Assembly (NCBI GenBank): GCA_020441005.1
Contig: JAGRNA010000062.1
Location: 1 to 39,900, forward strand
From: Leptospiraceae bacterium
Lineage (GTDB): Bacteria; Spirochaetota; Leptospiria; Leptospirales; Leptonemataceae
Length of the DNA stretch: 39,900 nucleotides
Reading direction: 5' to 3'
A program made the translations under genes and the position numbers. Below the pieces are notes generated by a model. That model did not search any database, was not told the DNA's origin, and saw only the letters and a list, made by a program, of their open reading frames with translations. This document shows, piece after piece, positions 1-8,448 of the stretch. Within the stretch, counting starts at the first letter, position 1. Each line of letters begins with the position of its first letter.

Positions 1-41
1 AATTTGAACCAGAAGATATGCCATACGAAGACAAAAAATAG
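1..41 (+). CDS. 3' end of an unidentified gene (partial)
   Basis: Reading from base 3, the frame is open and encodes a short acidic tail (FEPEDMPYEDKK) before a TAG at 39-41. The gene body lies outside the window, so neither family nor function can be assigned. The tail is AT-rich, like the sequence that follows up to about 122 and unlike the genes after it. It could be a chance open frame of 12 codons. Confidence 0.3.
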   Translation, partial: FEPEDMPYEDKK

Positions 42-122
42 GGTATAATTTACCCTTGTGGAAATTATTGGTGGATTTAAAAACGAAAAGTAAAAAAGGG
101 TTATCACGAATAAAAAAAACAG

Positions 123-968
123 TTGTTTCGAACCGAGTTTTTATATATGAAGGATTCGGCGCTCTTTAATAACATACATCGCCAGATCGAGGTCTATAGC
201 GAGCTTTTAGTCGAATTGGGCGATAAGCCGGTCACCTTCCGGTTGCTCGACACCAGTCCGGAAAAGCCCCTGCTGAGCGCCAGTGGTATTCGCGATCAGC
301 ACCTGGCCGGCATCCGTTTCTTGCTGGCCAATCCCAAGCTATTACAAAGCCAGATCCGGTCCATCCTGGAAGCAGTCTGGATCAATCGCGAGCGCACGGC
401 GCGAGTGCAACTGATGATCCCAATGGTTTCCCGCGCTGAGGAACTGATACAGGTCCGTGAAATTCTGCTGGATACGCGAGCCGAAATCGCTTCCGACCAC
501 GATATTCCGCTGCCCAGCTTGCCGCCCGTACCGCTAGGAGTCATGCTGGAAACGCCCGCAGCCATTCTCATGCTGCGCGAACTGGGCGAGCACGCTGATT
601 TTTTCAGTATCGGATCGAACGATTTGGCCCAGCTAGTCATGGGTATGCCCCGCCAAAGCCAAAGCCTGACCGATGACCACATCAGTTTTCAACCCGCTCT
701 GTACCGTATGATCCACCAGGTCACCCTGCACGCCAAAAAGGAGGTCACAATTTGCGGTGAAATCGCGGCCCGCCTGGATATCATCCCCCTTTTATTGGGC
801 CTCGGGATCACCAAATTAAGCGTCGCTCCGGCCCATTTAGCGCAATGTCACCAGTTGATCCAGCAGCTCAGCCTGCCGGAATGTCGTCTGTTGGCGGAAA
901 AAGGATTGCACTGTAGTTTTGCATCCGAGTTACACCAACTCTTGCACGACTTTCAGGCCCGCTTGTAG
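123..968 (+). CDS. ptsI: PtsI (PTS enzyme I) C-terminal PEP-binding barrel, 5'-truncated
   Basis: The 281-aa product matches only the C-terminal TIM-barrel of phosphoenolpyruvate-protein phosphotransferase. Normal PtsI is about 570 aa, with an N-terminal phosphohistidine domain that is absent here. Recognisable pieces are RTEFLYM at residues 3-9 (the PEP-binding Arg), Arg40 in a degenerate version of the usual R-x-x-D-I-G-G-D-K segment, METP at 141-144, GSNDL at 164-168, and the catalytic Cys211 in ICGE. Homology begins abruptly at the RTEF motif: the frame is closed by TAA at 111-113, and the upstream bases are AT-rich and do not encode the preceding part of PtsI. TTG at 123 and ATG at 147 are the only obvious starts, and neither has a strong ribosome site. 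It is probably a gene remnant or a recombination junction. It could be a stand-alone PEP-binding domain, because the key residues survive. Confidence 0.7.
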   Translation: MFRTEFLYMKDSALFNNIHRQIEVYSELLVELGDKPVTFRLLDTSPEKPLLSASGIRDQHLAGIRFLLANPKLLQSQIRSILEAVWINRERTARVQLMIPMVSRAEELIQVREILLDTRAEIASDHDIPLPSLPPVPLGVMLETPAAILMLRELGEHADFFSIGSNDLAQLVMGMPRQSQSLTDDHISFQPALYRMIHQVTLHAKKEVTICGEIAARLDIIPLLLGLGITKLSVAPAHLAQCHQLIQQLSLPECRLLAEKGLHCSFASELHQLLHDFQARL

Positions 969-1180
969 ATTGGGCGCCGCAAAGCAAATACGGCGACACC
1001 GGCACAATCCCGCGTATTCAATCGGGCTACGGACAGCCAACCAGTCATCGCGCGCACCCGGACCAGAGAGTGGCCAGGTGTGTACCGACGGCAAAGGCTG
1101 GCTGCTTAGCTGCAAGAAATGACTTGAACGCCAGCGAATCATCTGAGTACCTTACCGGAACAGGCTTTGGCATAGTTGGC

Positions 1181-1951
1181 ATGAGAATCTGGATGCGTAC
1201 ACAACCCGGCTGGCTGGCCGTCTTATCCCTGGTGCTCTGGATGGGCCTCGCATGGCCCGCTCGACCAGCCGTAGCGCAAAGCATCAGCTCCTTTAATGCC
1301 GAAAAAATGCCTCAAACCAGAGACCCGCGGTATATTCCACCGCTCTTTAGCACCGAGATCAGTCTGGGCCAGGAAGCCAGCGGCGCTGCCCTGCTGCTTG
1401 GCAATGGGGATAATCTCGGTGAATACCTGCAAAGCCAGCAGAAGGAAGCAATTCAAAAGCGGCTGGAGAACAGCCGCTATGTAGAGCGCGAAACCAGACG
1501 CATGCTCAAACGGGGTGCTTATCAAAGCCTGCTCGAGCGGGAACTGATTGAGCAGGTTGGCAAGGCCGGGTTTGCCCCGGACGCCGGTCAATACCCGTAT
1601 CAGGAAAGCAAGGCCCGTCGTTTCACTATCGTATTCCTGTTGGCCCTGCCGATCACCGGTGGTCTGTCCTTTGGGGCCATCAGCCTGGCCAGTGGTGCCA
1701 ATCAATCCAGTTTTAGCGGTCAGCAAAATCTGATTGGCGGCCTGTTGGCCCTTGGCGGTGCTCTGGGTGTGGCATGGTATGACCAAAATCGCGTGGCTGC
1801 TCTGTTAGAAGAAAAAGAGCGTGGCCAAAGCTGGCCGCCGCCCCTGGAAACCAGAGATGGATATATGCCTCCCTGGACCGAAAATCAGGGGCAATCGCAA
1901 TCGAATGACCAAAGCCACTACCCCCTGGTGCAATTCACGCTGACTTTCTGA
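1181..1951 (+). CDS. Exported or membrane protein of unknown function
   Basis: ATG at 1181 is preferred over an in-frame GTG at 1070 because it places a good signal peptide at the N-terminus: MRIWMR, then a hydrophobic run to about residue 30, with possible cleavage after an AVA motif. The mature part is charged and probably helical. Two hydrophobic glycine-rich stretches in the C-terminal half (around residues 147-170 and 183-200) look like a pair of membrane segments. The C-terminus is polar and Gln/Ser-rich and ends in a Phe. No family is recognised. It lies about 210 bp after the ptsI remnant and is convergent with the next gene. Envelope location is inferred from the signal and membrane segments. 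Confidence 0.6.
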   Translation: MRIWMRTQPGWLAVLSLVLWMGLAWPARPAVAQSISSFNAEKMPQTRDPRYIPPLFSTEISLGQEASGAALLLGNGDNLGEYLQSQQKEAIQKRLENSRYVERETRRMLKRGAYQSLLERELIEQVGKAGFAPDAGQYPYQESKARRFTIVFLLALPITGGLSFGAISLASGANQSSFSGQQNLIGGLLALGGALGVAWYDQNRVAALLEEKERGQSWPPPLETRDGYMPPWTENQGQSQSNDQSHYPLVQFTLTF

Positions 1952-2013
1952 CTACCATGAGCAGTTAGACCAGGCGACGGGCCATGAAAACAGTCTGAAC
2001 CATGCCGGGCGTT

Positions 2014-2751
2014 TTAATGCCTGGAAACACCGCCGTCGACTACGATCGAAGTCCCTGTTATATAAGAAGACGCCTCCGAGGCTAAAAAGATGGCCGGTCC
2101 CAGCATCTCGTCCGGCCGCGCCATCCGTCGCAGGGGAATCGATTCAATTAACTTGTCACTGTAATCCGAATTCTGGCGAATTTTGGCCGTCATATCGGTC
2201 TCGGTAAAGCCGGGACACAGCGCATTTACCCGAAAACCACTCCGCGCCCATTCCAGCGCCAGCGATTTGGAAATCTGAATTACAGCGCCTTTTGTACCGG
2301 CATAGGCCGACATCAGGTAACCGCCGACCAGACCAACAACCGAAGCTACGTTAATGATATTGCCGCCCTCTTTGCGTTGCAGCTTGTAATAGGCTTGACA
2401 GGCCCTGAACAAGCCCTTGAAATTCGTATCCACCAGGCTGTCCAGATCAGCCTCTTTGATTGCCGAGGCCGGCACATCCAGTGCCATTGCAGCGTTATTC
2501 AGCAGGCAGTCCAGCCGGCCATGCTCCTGATGAATGGCGGCCATGGCATCTTTCATCGCGCTTTCTGATCGCAGGTCCACGACCAGGCCCTTGATCGCGC
2601 TGCCCGCCGTCCAGGCGATTGATTCGCTGCGAGTCCCGGTACCATAGACAATCGCCCCCGCATCGGCAAAGCCTTCGGCCAACGCCCGGCCAATCCCGCG
2701 GGAAGCGCCTGTAATCAGCACTGTTTTATCTTTTACGCTAAATAAATTCAT
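2014..2751 (-). CDS. SDR-family oxidoreductase
   Basis: A classical short-chain dehydrogenase/reductase of 245 aa, the normal family length. The N-terminal Rossmann motif TGASRGIG, the NNAA motif, the catalytic Ser in the VASVVG strand, the YAGTK catalytic Tyr/Lys pair and the C-terminal ITGTSIVVDGG are all present. It should reduce or oxidise a carbonyl/alcohol with NAD(P)(H). Many relatives are annotated as 3-oxoacyl-ACP reductase or glucose dehydrogenase, but substrate cannot be read from sequence. It stands alone, and the next gene is divergent. Confidence 0.9.
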   Translation of the reverse strand: MNLFSVKDKTVLITGASRGIGRALAEGFADAGAIVYGTGTRSESIAWTAGSAIKGLVVDLRSESAMKDAMAAIHQEHGRLDCLLNNAAMALDVPASAIKEADLDSLVDTNFKGLFRACQAYYKLQRKEGGNIINVASVVGLVGGYLMSAYAGTKGAVIQISKSLALEWARSGFRVNALCPGFTETDMTAKIRQNSDYSDKLIESIPLRRMARPDEMLGPAIFLASEASSYITGTSIVVDGGVSRH

Positions 2752-2883
2752 AGCGAGTAGCTTTTTCGCCGGTATTTCCGGGGCAAGCAGAATCGATCAA
2801 GAGACTATGGGAAAACCAGGTCAGCCATACCGATCGGGGTCTTTTTTGATTGCCATACCGAGCACGCGTAACAGGCTTTGGCC

Positions 2884-3597
2884 ATGAATAGGGCCCTGCG
2901 AACTTTCATCTCCGGTACCACAATCCTGTTTGGCTTGACCCTGATCGGCCTGCCCGGCTGCGGTGATCCGCGCGAAAAGTTATACGATATGTACCATGAG
3001 CAGGTTTCTTCCGTCGGTGATTTGAATGACGAGATGGTCGTTAAATATGTGCGTACCTATCGCAAGCTGCGTGAATTTGGCATCAAATTTGAAGAATACA
3101 TCGGCAACAACCCCGAAAAGAGTCAACAGGCCTATCAGGACATTGAGAAAATAATCAAGTCAGGTGGCTTTGCCGATTTTGCCGAGTTTGTGAAAGTCAA
3201 TGCCAAGATTGCCTGGGCCTGGAATATGAGTCAAGCCCGGATTGGCATGGATAAACAACAGAAACTCCAGGACTGGGGTCAGCACACGATGGACCAGGGG
3301 ATCAAAACAATTCAGGAACAAATCAATGATCCTGATGTGCCCGAGGAAACCAAAGAGAGTCTGCGAGAAACTCTGCGTGAATTGCAGGCCGGCAAACAGG
3401 AGCTGGGCGATACCTATGCCAAAAATCTGAAATGGGCCAACTGGGCGATGGAAATGACCAAACCGCTGACCAATGATCAGGACATGGCGGTAATCATGCG
3501 CCATGAAAAAGAACTGATGGAAGTTTTTACCGGTTTGAGCGCGGAGCAGCTGGACGCAATTAACGATCATACCATGCAAATGCTCGAGATTAAATAA
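2884..3597 (+). CDS. Predicted lipoprotein, helical, unknown function
   Basis: The ATG at 2884 gives an N-terminus with basic residues, a hydrophobic run and a lipobox LPGC with the lipidated Cys at residue 26. An in-frame TTG at 2878 is less likely. The remaining roughly 210 residues are charged, Lys/Glu/Gln-rich and almost certainly all-helical, with no Cys or recognisable catalytic motif. The amphipathic helices suggest a coiled-coil or helical-bundle lipoprotein on the periplasmic face of a membrane. No family is recognised. Confidence 0.75.
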   Translation: MNRALRTFISGTTILFGLTLIGLPGCGDPREKLYDMYHEQVSSVGDLNDEMVVKYVRTYRKLREFGIKFEEYIGNNPEKSQQAYQDIEKIIKSGGFADFAEFVKVNAKIAWAWNMSQARIGMDKQQKLQDWGQHTMDQGIKTIQEQINDPDVPEETKESLRETLRELQAGKQELGDTYAKNLKWANWAMEMTKPLTNDQDMAVIMRHEKELMEVFTGLSAEQLDAINDHTMQMLEIK

Positions 3598-3658
3598 GGA
3601 CAGCTGGATGGACCGGTTTGTCCCTGTCTGCTTGTAGAAAATCGACGACACTGATGGC

Positions 3659-4546
3659 TTGCTGGTAGCAAAGCATCTGAATACATTTACCCGCATAAGC
3701 ATTGCCATGACACTGCTGGCGATTTTGTGCCTGGCGGCGATGGATGCGTTGTTGAAGCAGCTGAGCGATCAGTTGCCCTTGATGCAGCTGCTGTTCTTTC
3801 GCTATGCCTTTGGCATAGTGCCAGTACTCGCCGCTGTTGCATGGCGCGGCAACTGGCGATCGCTTGCCTGGCAGCGTCCGGGTATTCATGTGCTGCGCGG
3901 CCTGTTGGCATTCGTGGCCTTGAGCAGCTTTGTCACTGCGATCCAACACCTGAGTCTGGCAATGGCGGTGACGCTGTTTTTTTCCGCTCCATTGCTGTTA
4001 ACCGTTTTATCGACGCTGCTATTGAAGCAGCGGCCAGGCCCGTTGGTGATCTTTGCTGTATTGCTGGGCTTGGCAGGGGTGATGGTAGTAATGCGGCCCG
4101 GCCCGGAAATGTTGACCCGTTGGTCCTGGCTAGTGCTGCTGGCGGCTTTGGCCTACTCTCTGGCCCAGATACTGGCTCATAAGGTTCGCGACACCGAAAG
4201 CGGTGCCGCCTTGACGGTATCAATGAATCTAGTGGCCGGTTTCATTTGCCTGGTCGCAATGCTGCCGAACTGGCAACCCCTGGAAACGAAGCTTTGGCTG
4301 CAAATGCTTGCCATGGGAGGGATCGGCGGTGTTGGCTTGTATTTACTCACCGAGGCGATGCGGCGGACAAATCCGGCATTGCTGGGCCCTTTTGAATATT
4401 CGGCTATTCTATGGGCCAGCTTGTTCGACTATTTCTTTTGGCATCTGTTCCCCCGACCTTTGACCTTGCTCGGATTTGTGCTGATTGCCGCCGCTGGCAG
4501 CCTGGTTTTCTTTAGCCGTAAGCGCATGGCCGGTGGATCAGTTTGA
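3659..4546 (+). CDS. EamA/DMT-family permease
   Basis: A 295-aa integral membrane protein with about ten hydrophobic segments in two EamA-type repeats, matching the drug/metabolite transporter superfamily. The first repeat shows the usual pattern of a small-residue-rich helix (AMDALLKQLS), an FFRYAFG segment, an LRGLLAF segment and a LAMAVTLFFSAPLLL segment. The start is ambiguous between TTG at 3659 and ATG at 3707, and the later ATG also leaves the first helix intact. Substrate is unknown; relatives export amino acids, metabolites or riboflavin precursors. The 3' end overlaps the convergent hydrolase gene by 9 bp. Confidence 0.85.
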   Translation: MLVAKHLNTFTRISIAMTLLAILCLAAMDALLKQLSDQLPLMQLLFFRYAFGIVPVLAAVAWRGNWRSLAWQRPGIHVLRGLLAFVALSSFVTAIQHLSLAMAVTLFFSAPLLLTVLSTLLLKQRPGPLVIFAVLLGLAGVMVVMRPGPEMLTRWSWLVLLAALAYSLAQILAHKVRDTESGAALTVSMNLVAGFICLVAMLPNWQPLETKLWLQMLAMGGIGGVGLYLLTEAMRRTNPALLGPFEYSAILWASLFDYFFWHLFPRPLTLLGFVLIAAAGSLVFFSRKRMAGGSV

Positions 4547-5392
4547 GTGTTGCTTGATAAACCCGGTTATGGTCGCCCAATAACGCTCTGCGTCCACCGA
4601 AACAATATCATTGTGACCGGCGCCAGGGATCAATAGAAACTGCTTTTGATTGGACGGTAGTGGGCTGGCCGCAAAAAGACTGCGAGCCGAAGGCAGCGGC
4701 GTAATCTGGTCACGGTCGCCCTGAATAATCAATAAAGGCGCCTGTATCGAAGCGATTTTGGCTGCAGAATCAAACGCACCCCTTGCGGCCCACGCGAATG
4801 CACCGAGACCGGTTTGCCTTGCCACGTCATAAGCACTGGCAAAAGGAGTGATGAGAATCAGCGCAGCCGGCGGATACTCGGCAGCCAGATCAACTGCAAC
4901 TGCGCTGCCCAGAGAACGCCCCAGAATAACAATCTGTTCGGCGGGCCACTTTTCGGTCTGGAGCAAAAACTGCCGCGCTGTACGGGCATCCTGGTAGACG
5001 CCCGATTCGGATGGTTTGCCGGTGGAGCGGCCATAGCCGCGGTATTCCACCATCAGGACACTGTAGCCGCGATTAAATAATTCCCGGCCATAGGGCAGTC
5101 GATGATAGACATGGCCGGCATTGCCGTGAAAGTAGAGGATCAGGGGCTGACGACGGTCCTTTTGTTGCAAGTAGAGGGCATGTATGCGAGTCCCGTCCGG
5201 ATTCGTGAGGTCCAAATCGACCACCGGCGCAGGCAGATGGCCAAGCTCATCCGCATCAGCCCGCATGGGATGAAAGGCGAACTGATTTACCAATACAGAA
5301 CAAGACCCAAGCACAACGCCGATCCAGATCGACTGCGCCAGTTTTGTCAAGCGATTCAAGTTCCTGGTTCCGATTGTGGATGGCCTGATCAT
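4538..5392 (-). CDS. Membrane-anchored alpha/beta hydrolase (BEM46/ABHD13-like)
   Basis: A 284-aa serine hydrolase-fold protein. The oxyanion strand FHGNAGH (residues 89-94 onward) and the nucleophile elbow GRSLGS with Ser160 are clear. The acid is probably Asp228 or Asp226 in GDRD, and His260 lies in GAGHND, so the triad looks complete. Residues 18-35 form a hydrophobic anchor, and a Cys at 31 leaves a lipoprotein possible although the lipobox is poor. The overall pattern fits the BEM46-like hydrolases, whose substrates are mostly unknown. Confidence 0.85.
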   Translation of the reverse strand: MIRPSTIGTRNLNRLTKLAQSIWIGVVLGSCSVLVNQFAFHPMRADADELGHLPAPVVDLDLTNPDGTRIHALYLQQKDRRQPLILYFHGNAGHVYHRLPYGRELFNRGYSVLMVEYRGYGRSTGKPSESGVYQDARTARQFLLQTEKWPAEQIVILGRSLGSAVAVDLAAEYPPAALILITPFASAYDVARQTGLGAFAWAARGAFDSAAKIASIQAPLLIIQGDRDQITPLPSARSLFAASPLPSNQKQFLLIPGAGHNDIVSVDAERYWATITGFIKQHSN

Positions 5393-5468
5393 TATTATGC
5401 TTCCTCAGCTGCCTGTTTGCGCCCTGTCCTTGCTGCGACGAGCGATCTGTGGTGACCGAGCAGTCCAG

Positions 5469-8396
5469 CTACTGGAACTGGATGGGCTGTGAACCGACAT
5501 CCCCCGGTCGTACACGCGTTCTATTGAGCCAATAACGGCTGCCGTCTGAGCCGTTATTGCGCAGATTGAATTTCAGGAAGCTCAGACTGAAAAAGATGCG
5601 ATTGTCGTAATAGGTTACCAATTCAAGGCTGGTATTACCGGCGAACATGCTTTTTTGACTCATCTCGTAACCAATCCGGTATTCGAAATCTTCCACATCC
5701 AGTATCAGGGCCGTTTCGAAAGAGGCCACATTGAAGACCGCATCCTCCCTTTTTTGACGACCATTGAGGCCCAGACCATTGGCAATATCGCGCGTGAAAT
5801 TGACATGGTTGGAAATGCCGTCCTCGTCTTTGGAACTGCCCGAATAGCGTTCAATATCGGTGGCCCGCGATTCCAGCTCCATTTCCAGGTAGCCCCATTC
5901 CCAAAGCTGCAGATCCAGTTTCATCGAGTAGCGCATATGATCCAGAGCGGGATCAAAATAAACATGGTACCAATAATAGCTGAATTCCAGATAGCGCAGC
6001 CTTTCGAGCAGCCACAGATCAAAGCCGCCCATTTCAAACGTCACTCCGGCCACGTTGCTATGGTCGCGTTTGTAAAAGGGATCATAGATATAATCATTAG
6101 TCAAATGCAGCTGCAAAAAGTGGATTTTGTTGCGGCTGAGCAAATTCTCGCGGCGTTCCTGCGCCGGATTCAAAAAATCGTAGAAAATGTCCGAGCGAAA
6201 AATTGGATAGGACCAGCGCTCACGGCTTTCAATATCGTCCGTGAATTCACGATGATCGTAAATTGCGTTCAGACTGAATTGGGTGTAGAGCCAGGGTTTG
6301 GTCTGCAGCTCGAATTCCGTTTCATTCGTTTTCTGATTGCCGGTAAAACCGGTAATATTGACGACCGGGGCATCGTTTTGATCCTCCTTGAATGAATCTT
6401 TCAAACGATGGGTCACACCCAGGGAAAGCTCGTCCGGCCCAAAGGTCAGCTTCGTTTCGGAAAAGACATATTGATAGGAATTCTTGCGCGCTTCCAGGGT
6501 CTGGGTGGTGTCATCGGTGGCGCTGCCAGTCAGATTTTGGGGGATTGTCTTTTGAATGCCATAACCCACCCGCGGCTCGAAACTAATCCACGGATACAAA
6601 GCGGTATAGCTGTAAAACGCGGTTTCATATTGATTGTGGTTGTTGTTCTTGAAGTCCTTGCCCAGCGAGTATTCACGGGTCAGGTCGGTGTGGACAAGGT
6701 GCGTCCAGTAGAGCGGCATTTCGGCGACCGGCAGATGTCCCAGCAACCACTGATGACTGATGTCGACCTCCGGAGCCACATCGCTCACCGGATCGTACTC
6801 GCCGTCATCATAGTATCCGGTCTGCACATTCCAGGTCTGGTTACGGGTTGCGGAAACGCGCACATTCAAATCACCACGCGTTTCATTGTATGTCAACTGC
6901 CAGTTCGTGTTGGTATGCAGTAAACCCCGTCCCGCCTCGCTGTTTTTATACAAGGCAAAGGCCGTATTGTCCGGTTCATACCGGCCGCCGAATTCATAGT
7001 CAAACAAGGGGTGGCTGTAGTCTTCGAAGCGCAGATACAGATTGCGGGTCATATCATGCTCCCGGTTGTTCATCCGAAAATTCACCAGTGCAAAGATCTT
7101 ATACCAACGGCGTTCATCGGCACCAATGGTGCCATCGTCGCGCCGTACCTGGTTGGTCACCGCAATATTATCACGTTCGCGAAAATCACCAATAATCTCA
7201 TAGCGTTTGAAACGAGCCACATCCAGATCAATAAAGTAATTCAAATTTGGAGAATAGCGAAAGACCTCGATACCGAATAATTCGCCCAGGTTTTCATGCC
7301 AGTCAGCCTTGAATTTCCAGGAGCTGGGCCGCCAGCTGGAATAGACGGCATCTGGATCGCTAAAGCGGTAGGTGTTTTCCCAGAACCACCCCTGGACATC
7401 GCTATGGCCGATCTGCGAGATAATACCCGTGCCCCAATCGGAGGCGTACAAGAACGGCAAGGGCAGCAAGGGCACGCCGCCCACGTGGTACCACACACCG
7501 GCGGCAAACACGGTGTTGTCTTCATACAGCCAGATGCGTCGGGCGGTAAAATGGTAGTGCGGAATGCGGGCCGCATTGCTAGTGAACCAGGCGTCGGACG
7601 CGGTAAAACGATTCTCTCGTATTTGACGGATACTCTTGCCAATCACAAATACGGGATTAGCGATGCCGGCAGCATTATAGATAATTCCGTTATGCAATTT
7701 TTTATTGTAAATAATCCTTTCGGCGGTAATCGTGGCCCGCTCGCTTTCAAAGACCACATCCCCCTCGCCATAAATTTCCTGGCGCTCGGAATCAATGATC
7801 ACCAGATTGGCCTTGAATGTGCCCTCCGGGGTGCGGACTCGTATGCGACCCTGCAGCTTGAGCATGCCGCGCCCATCCTCGGCCCCCTGGATGTATTCGC
7901 CTTCGCTTGCATTTTCAATCGCGATGTCGCCCGCTTTGGCTGGCGCGGGGAATTCGGGCTTTGCGACCAGACCAAGGGCCATTTTCAGCCGCAGGCGGCG
8001 AGCGATCAGGTTGCCGGATTTGTTCAATCCGAGGCGTTCCAGGCTGTTGGTGAGTTCCGCGTCCTCTAGTTTGTCAATCGCCTGATTCAGAACCGCTTTT
8101 TGATCGGCGCTGAGCCCATCCTGTTGGCCAAATAGCTGCTGGTAGAGCGGATTCTGGCGCAAGGTCTCCAGTTCCTGCAGACGTTTTTCGAGCTCGGCAG
8201 TCTGATTCTGGGCCGTCAGCGGTGCTGCCAGACATAGACCGCCCAAAAGGAGCAGTCCAAACAGACCGCGTCGCAAAACGATTGGATGGCCGCTGCCAGG
8301 CATTCCTGTATCCGGGGTCTCCGTTGTAGCACTAGCGGTTGACATGCTGGCGAGCTGATTTGATTTTGCTGCTATCCCTTTGGTAGTCAGAACCAA
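5469..8396 (-). CDS. lptD: LptD/OstA-like LPS-assembly outer-membrane protein
   Basis: A 975-aa outer-membrane protein. A signal peptide sits near residues 42-63, so the true start may be the later Met18 (base 8345) or Met32. A coiled-coil-like segment rich in Leu/Gln/Glu follows, then an OstA-type repeat region of about 120 residues in short beta strands (ideas such as GEGDVVFESERATITAERIIYN). Next comes a segment resembling the LptD junction before the barrel (VPLLPLPFLYASDWGTG). The last 600 or so residues are alternating aromatic/polar strands of a large beta-barrel. LptD inserts LPS into the outer leaflet with LptE. The protein is longer than the E. coli one (784 aa), and the disulfide Cys residues of the enterobacterial protein are not evident. 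Assignment to an OstA-family paralogue rather than the essential LptD cannot be excluded. Confidence 0.75.
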   Translation of the reverse strand: MVLTTKGIAAKSNQLASMSTASATTETPDTGMPGSGHPIVLRRGLFGLLLLGGLCLAAPLTAQNQTAELEKRLQELETLRQNPLYQQLFGQQDGLSADQKAVLNQAIDKLEDAELTNSLERLGLNKSGNLIARRLRLKMALGLVAKPEFPAPAKAGDIAIENASEGEYIQGAEDGRGMLKLQGRIRVRTPEGTFKANLVIIDSERQEIYGEGDVVFESERATITAERIIYNKKLHNGIIYNAAGIANPVFVIGKSIRQIRENRFTASDAWFTSNAARIPHYHFTARRIWLYEDNTVFAAGVWYHVGGVPLLPLPFLYASDWGTGIISQIGHSDVQGWFWENTYRFSDPDAVYSSWRPSSWKFKADWHENLGELFGIEVFRYSPNLNYFIDLDVARFKRYEIIGDFRERDNIAVTNQVRRDDGTIGADERRWYKIFALVNFRMNNREHDMTRNLYLRFEDYSHPLFDYEFGGRYEPDNTAFALYKNSEAGRGLLHTNTNWQLTYNETRGDLNVRVSATRNQTWNVQTGYYDDGEYDPVSDVAPEVDISHQWLLGHLPVAEMPLYWTHLVHTDLTREYSLGKDFKNNNHNQYETAFYSYTALYPWISFEPRVGYGIQKTIPQNLTGSATDDTTQTLEARKNSYQYVFSETKLTFGPDELSLGVTHRLKDSFKEDQNDAPVVNITGFTGNQKTNETEFELQTKPWLYTQFSLNAIYDHREFTDDIESRERWSYPIFRSDIFYDFLNPAQERRENLLSRNKIHFLQLHLTNDYIYDPFYKRDHSNVAGVTFEMGGFDLWLLERLRYLEFSYYWYHVYFDPALDHMRYSMKLDLQLWEWGYLEMELESRATDIERYSGSSKDEDGISNHVNFTRDIANGLGLNGRQKREDAVFNVASFETALILDVEDFEYRIGYEMSQKSMFAGNTSLELVTYYDNRIFFSLSFLKFNLRNNGSDGSRYWLNRTRVRPGDVGSQPIQFQ

Positions 8397-8408
8397 AAAA
8401 ACAGGCTA

Positions 8409-8423
8409 TCAGACTGTATCTGA
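8409..8423. promoter_or_regulatory. Short inverted repeat between divergent genes
   Basis: TCAGA and TCTGA arms separated by five bases lie in the short space between the divergent LptD-like and radical SAM genes. It could be part of a shared operator, but five-base arms occur often by chance. Confidence 0.2.
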
Positions 8424-8448
8424 CAGGGACGAAGAGCGGTAAAGTGAA

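Noticed and set aside
41..55. Hairpin GGGTA-TAATT-TACCC as a terminator
   Set aside because: Only a five-base stem with no U-run after it; too weak to call.
5102..5455. Plus-strand frame opposite the alpha/beta hydrolase
   Set aside because: It is the antisense shadow of a gene with an intact catalytic triad.
5655..6923. Long plus-strand frames opposite the LptD-like gene
   Set aside because: Antisense shadows of the long minus-strand gene; no start signals or protein features.
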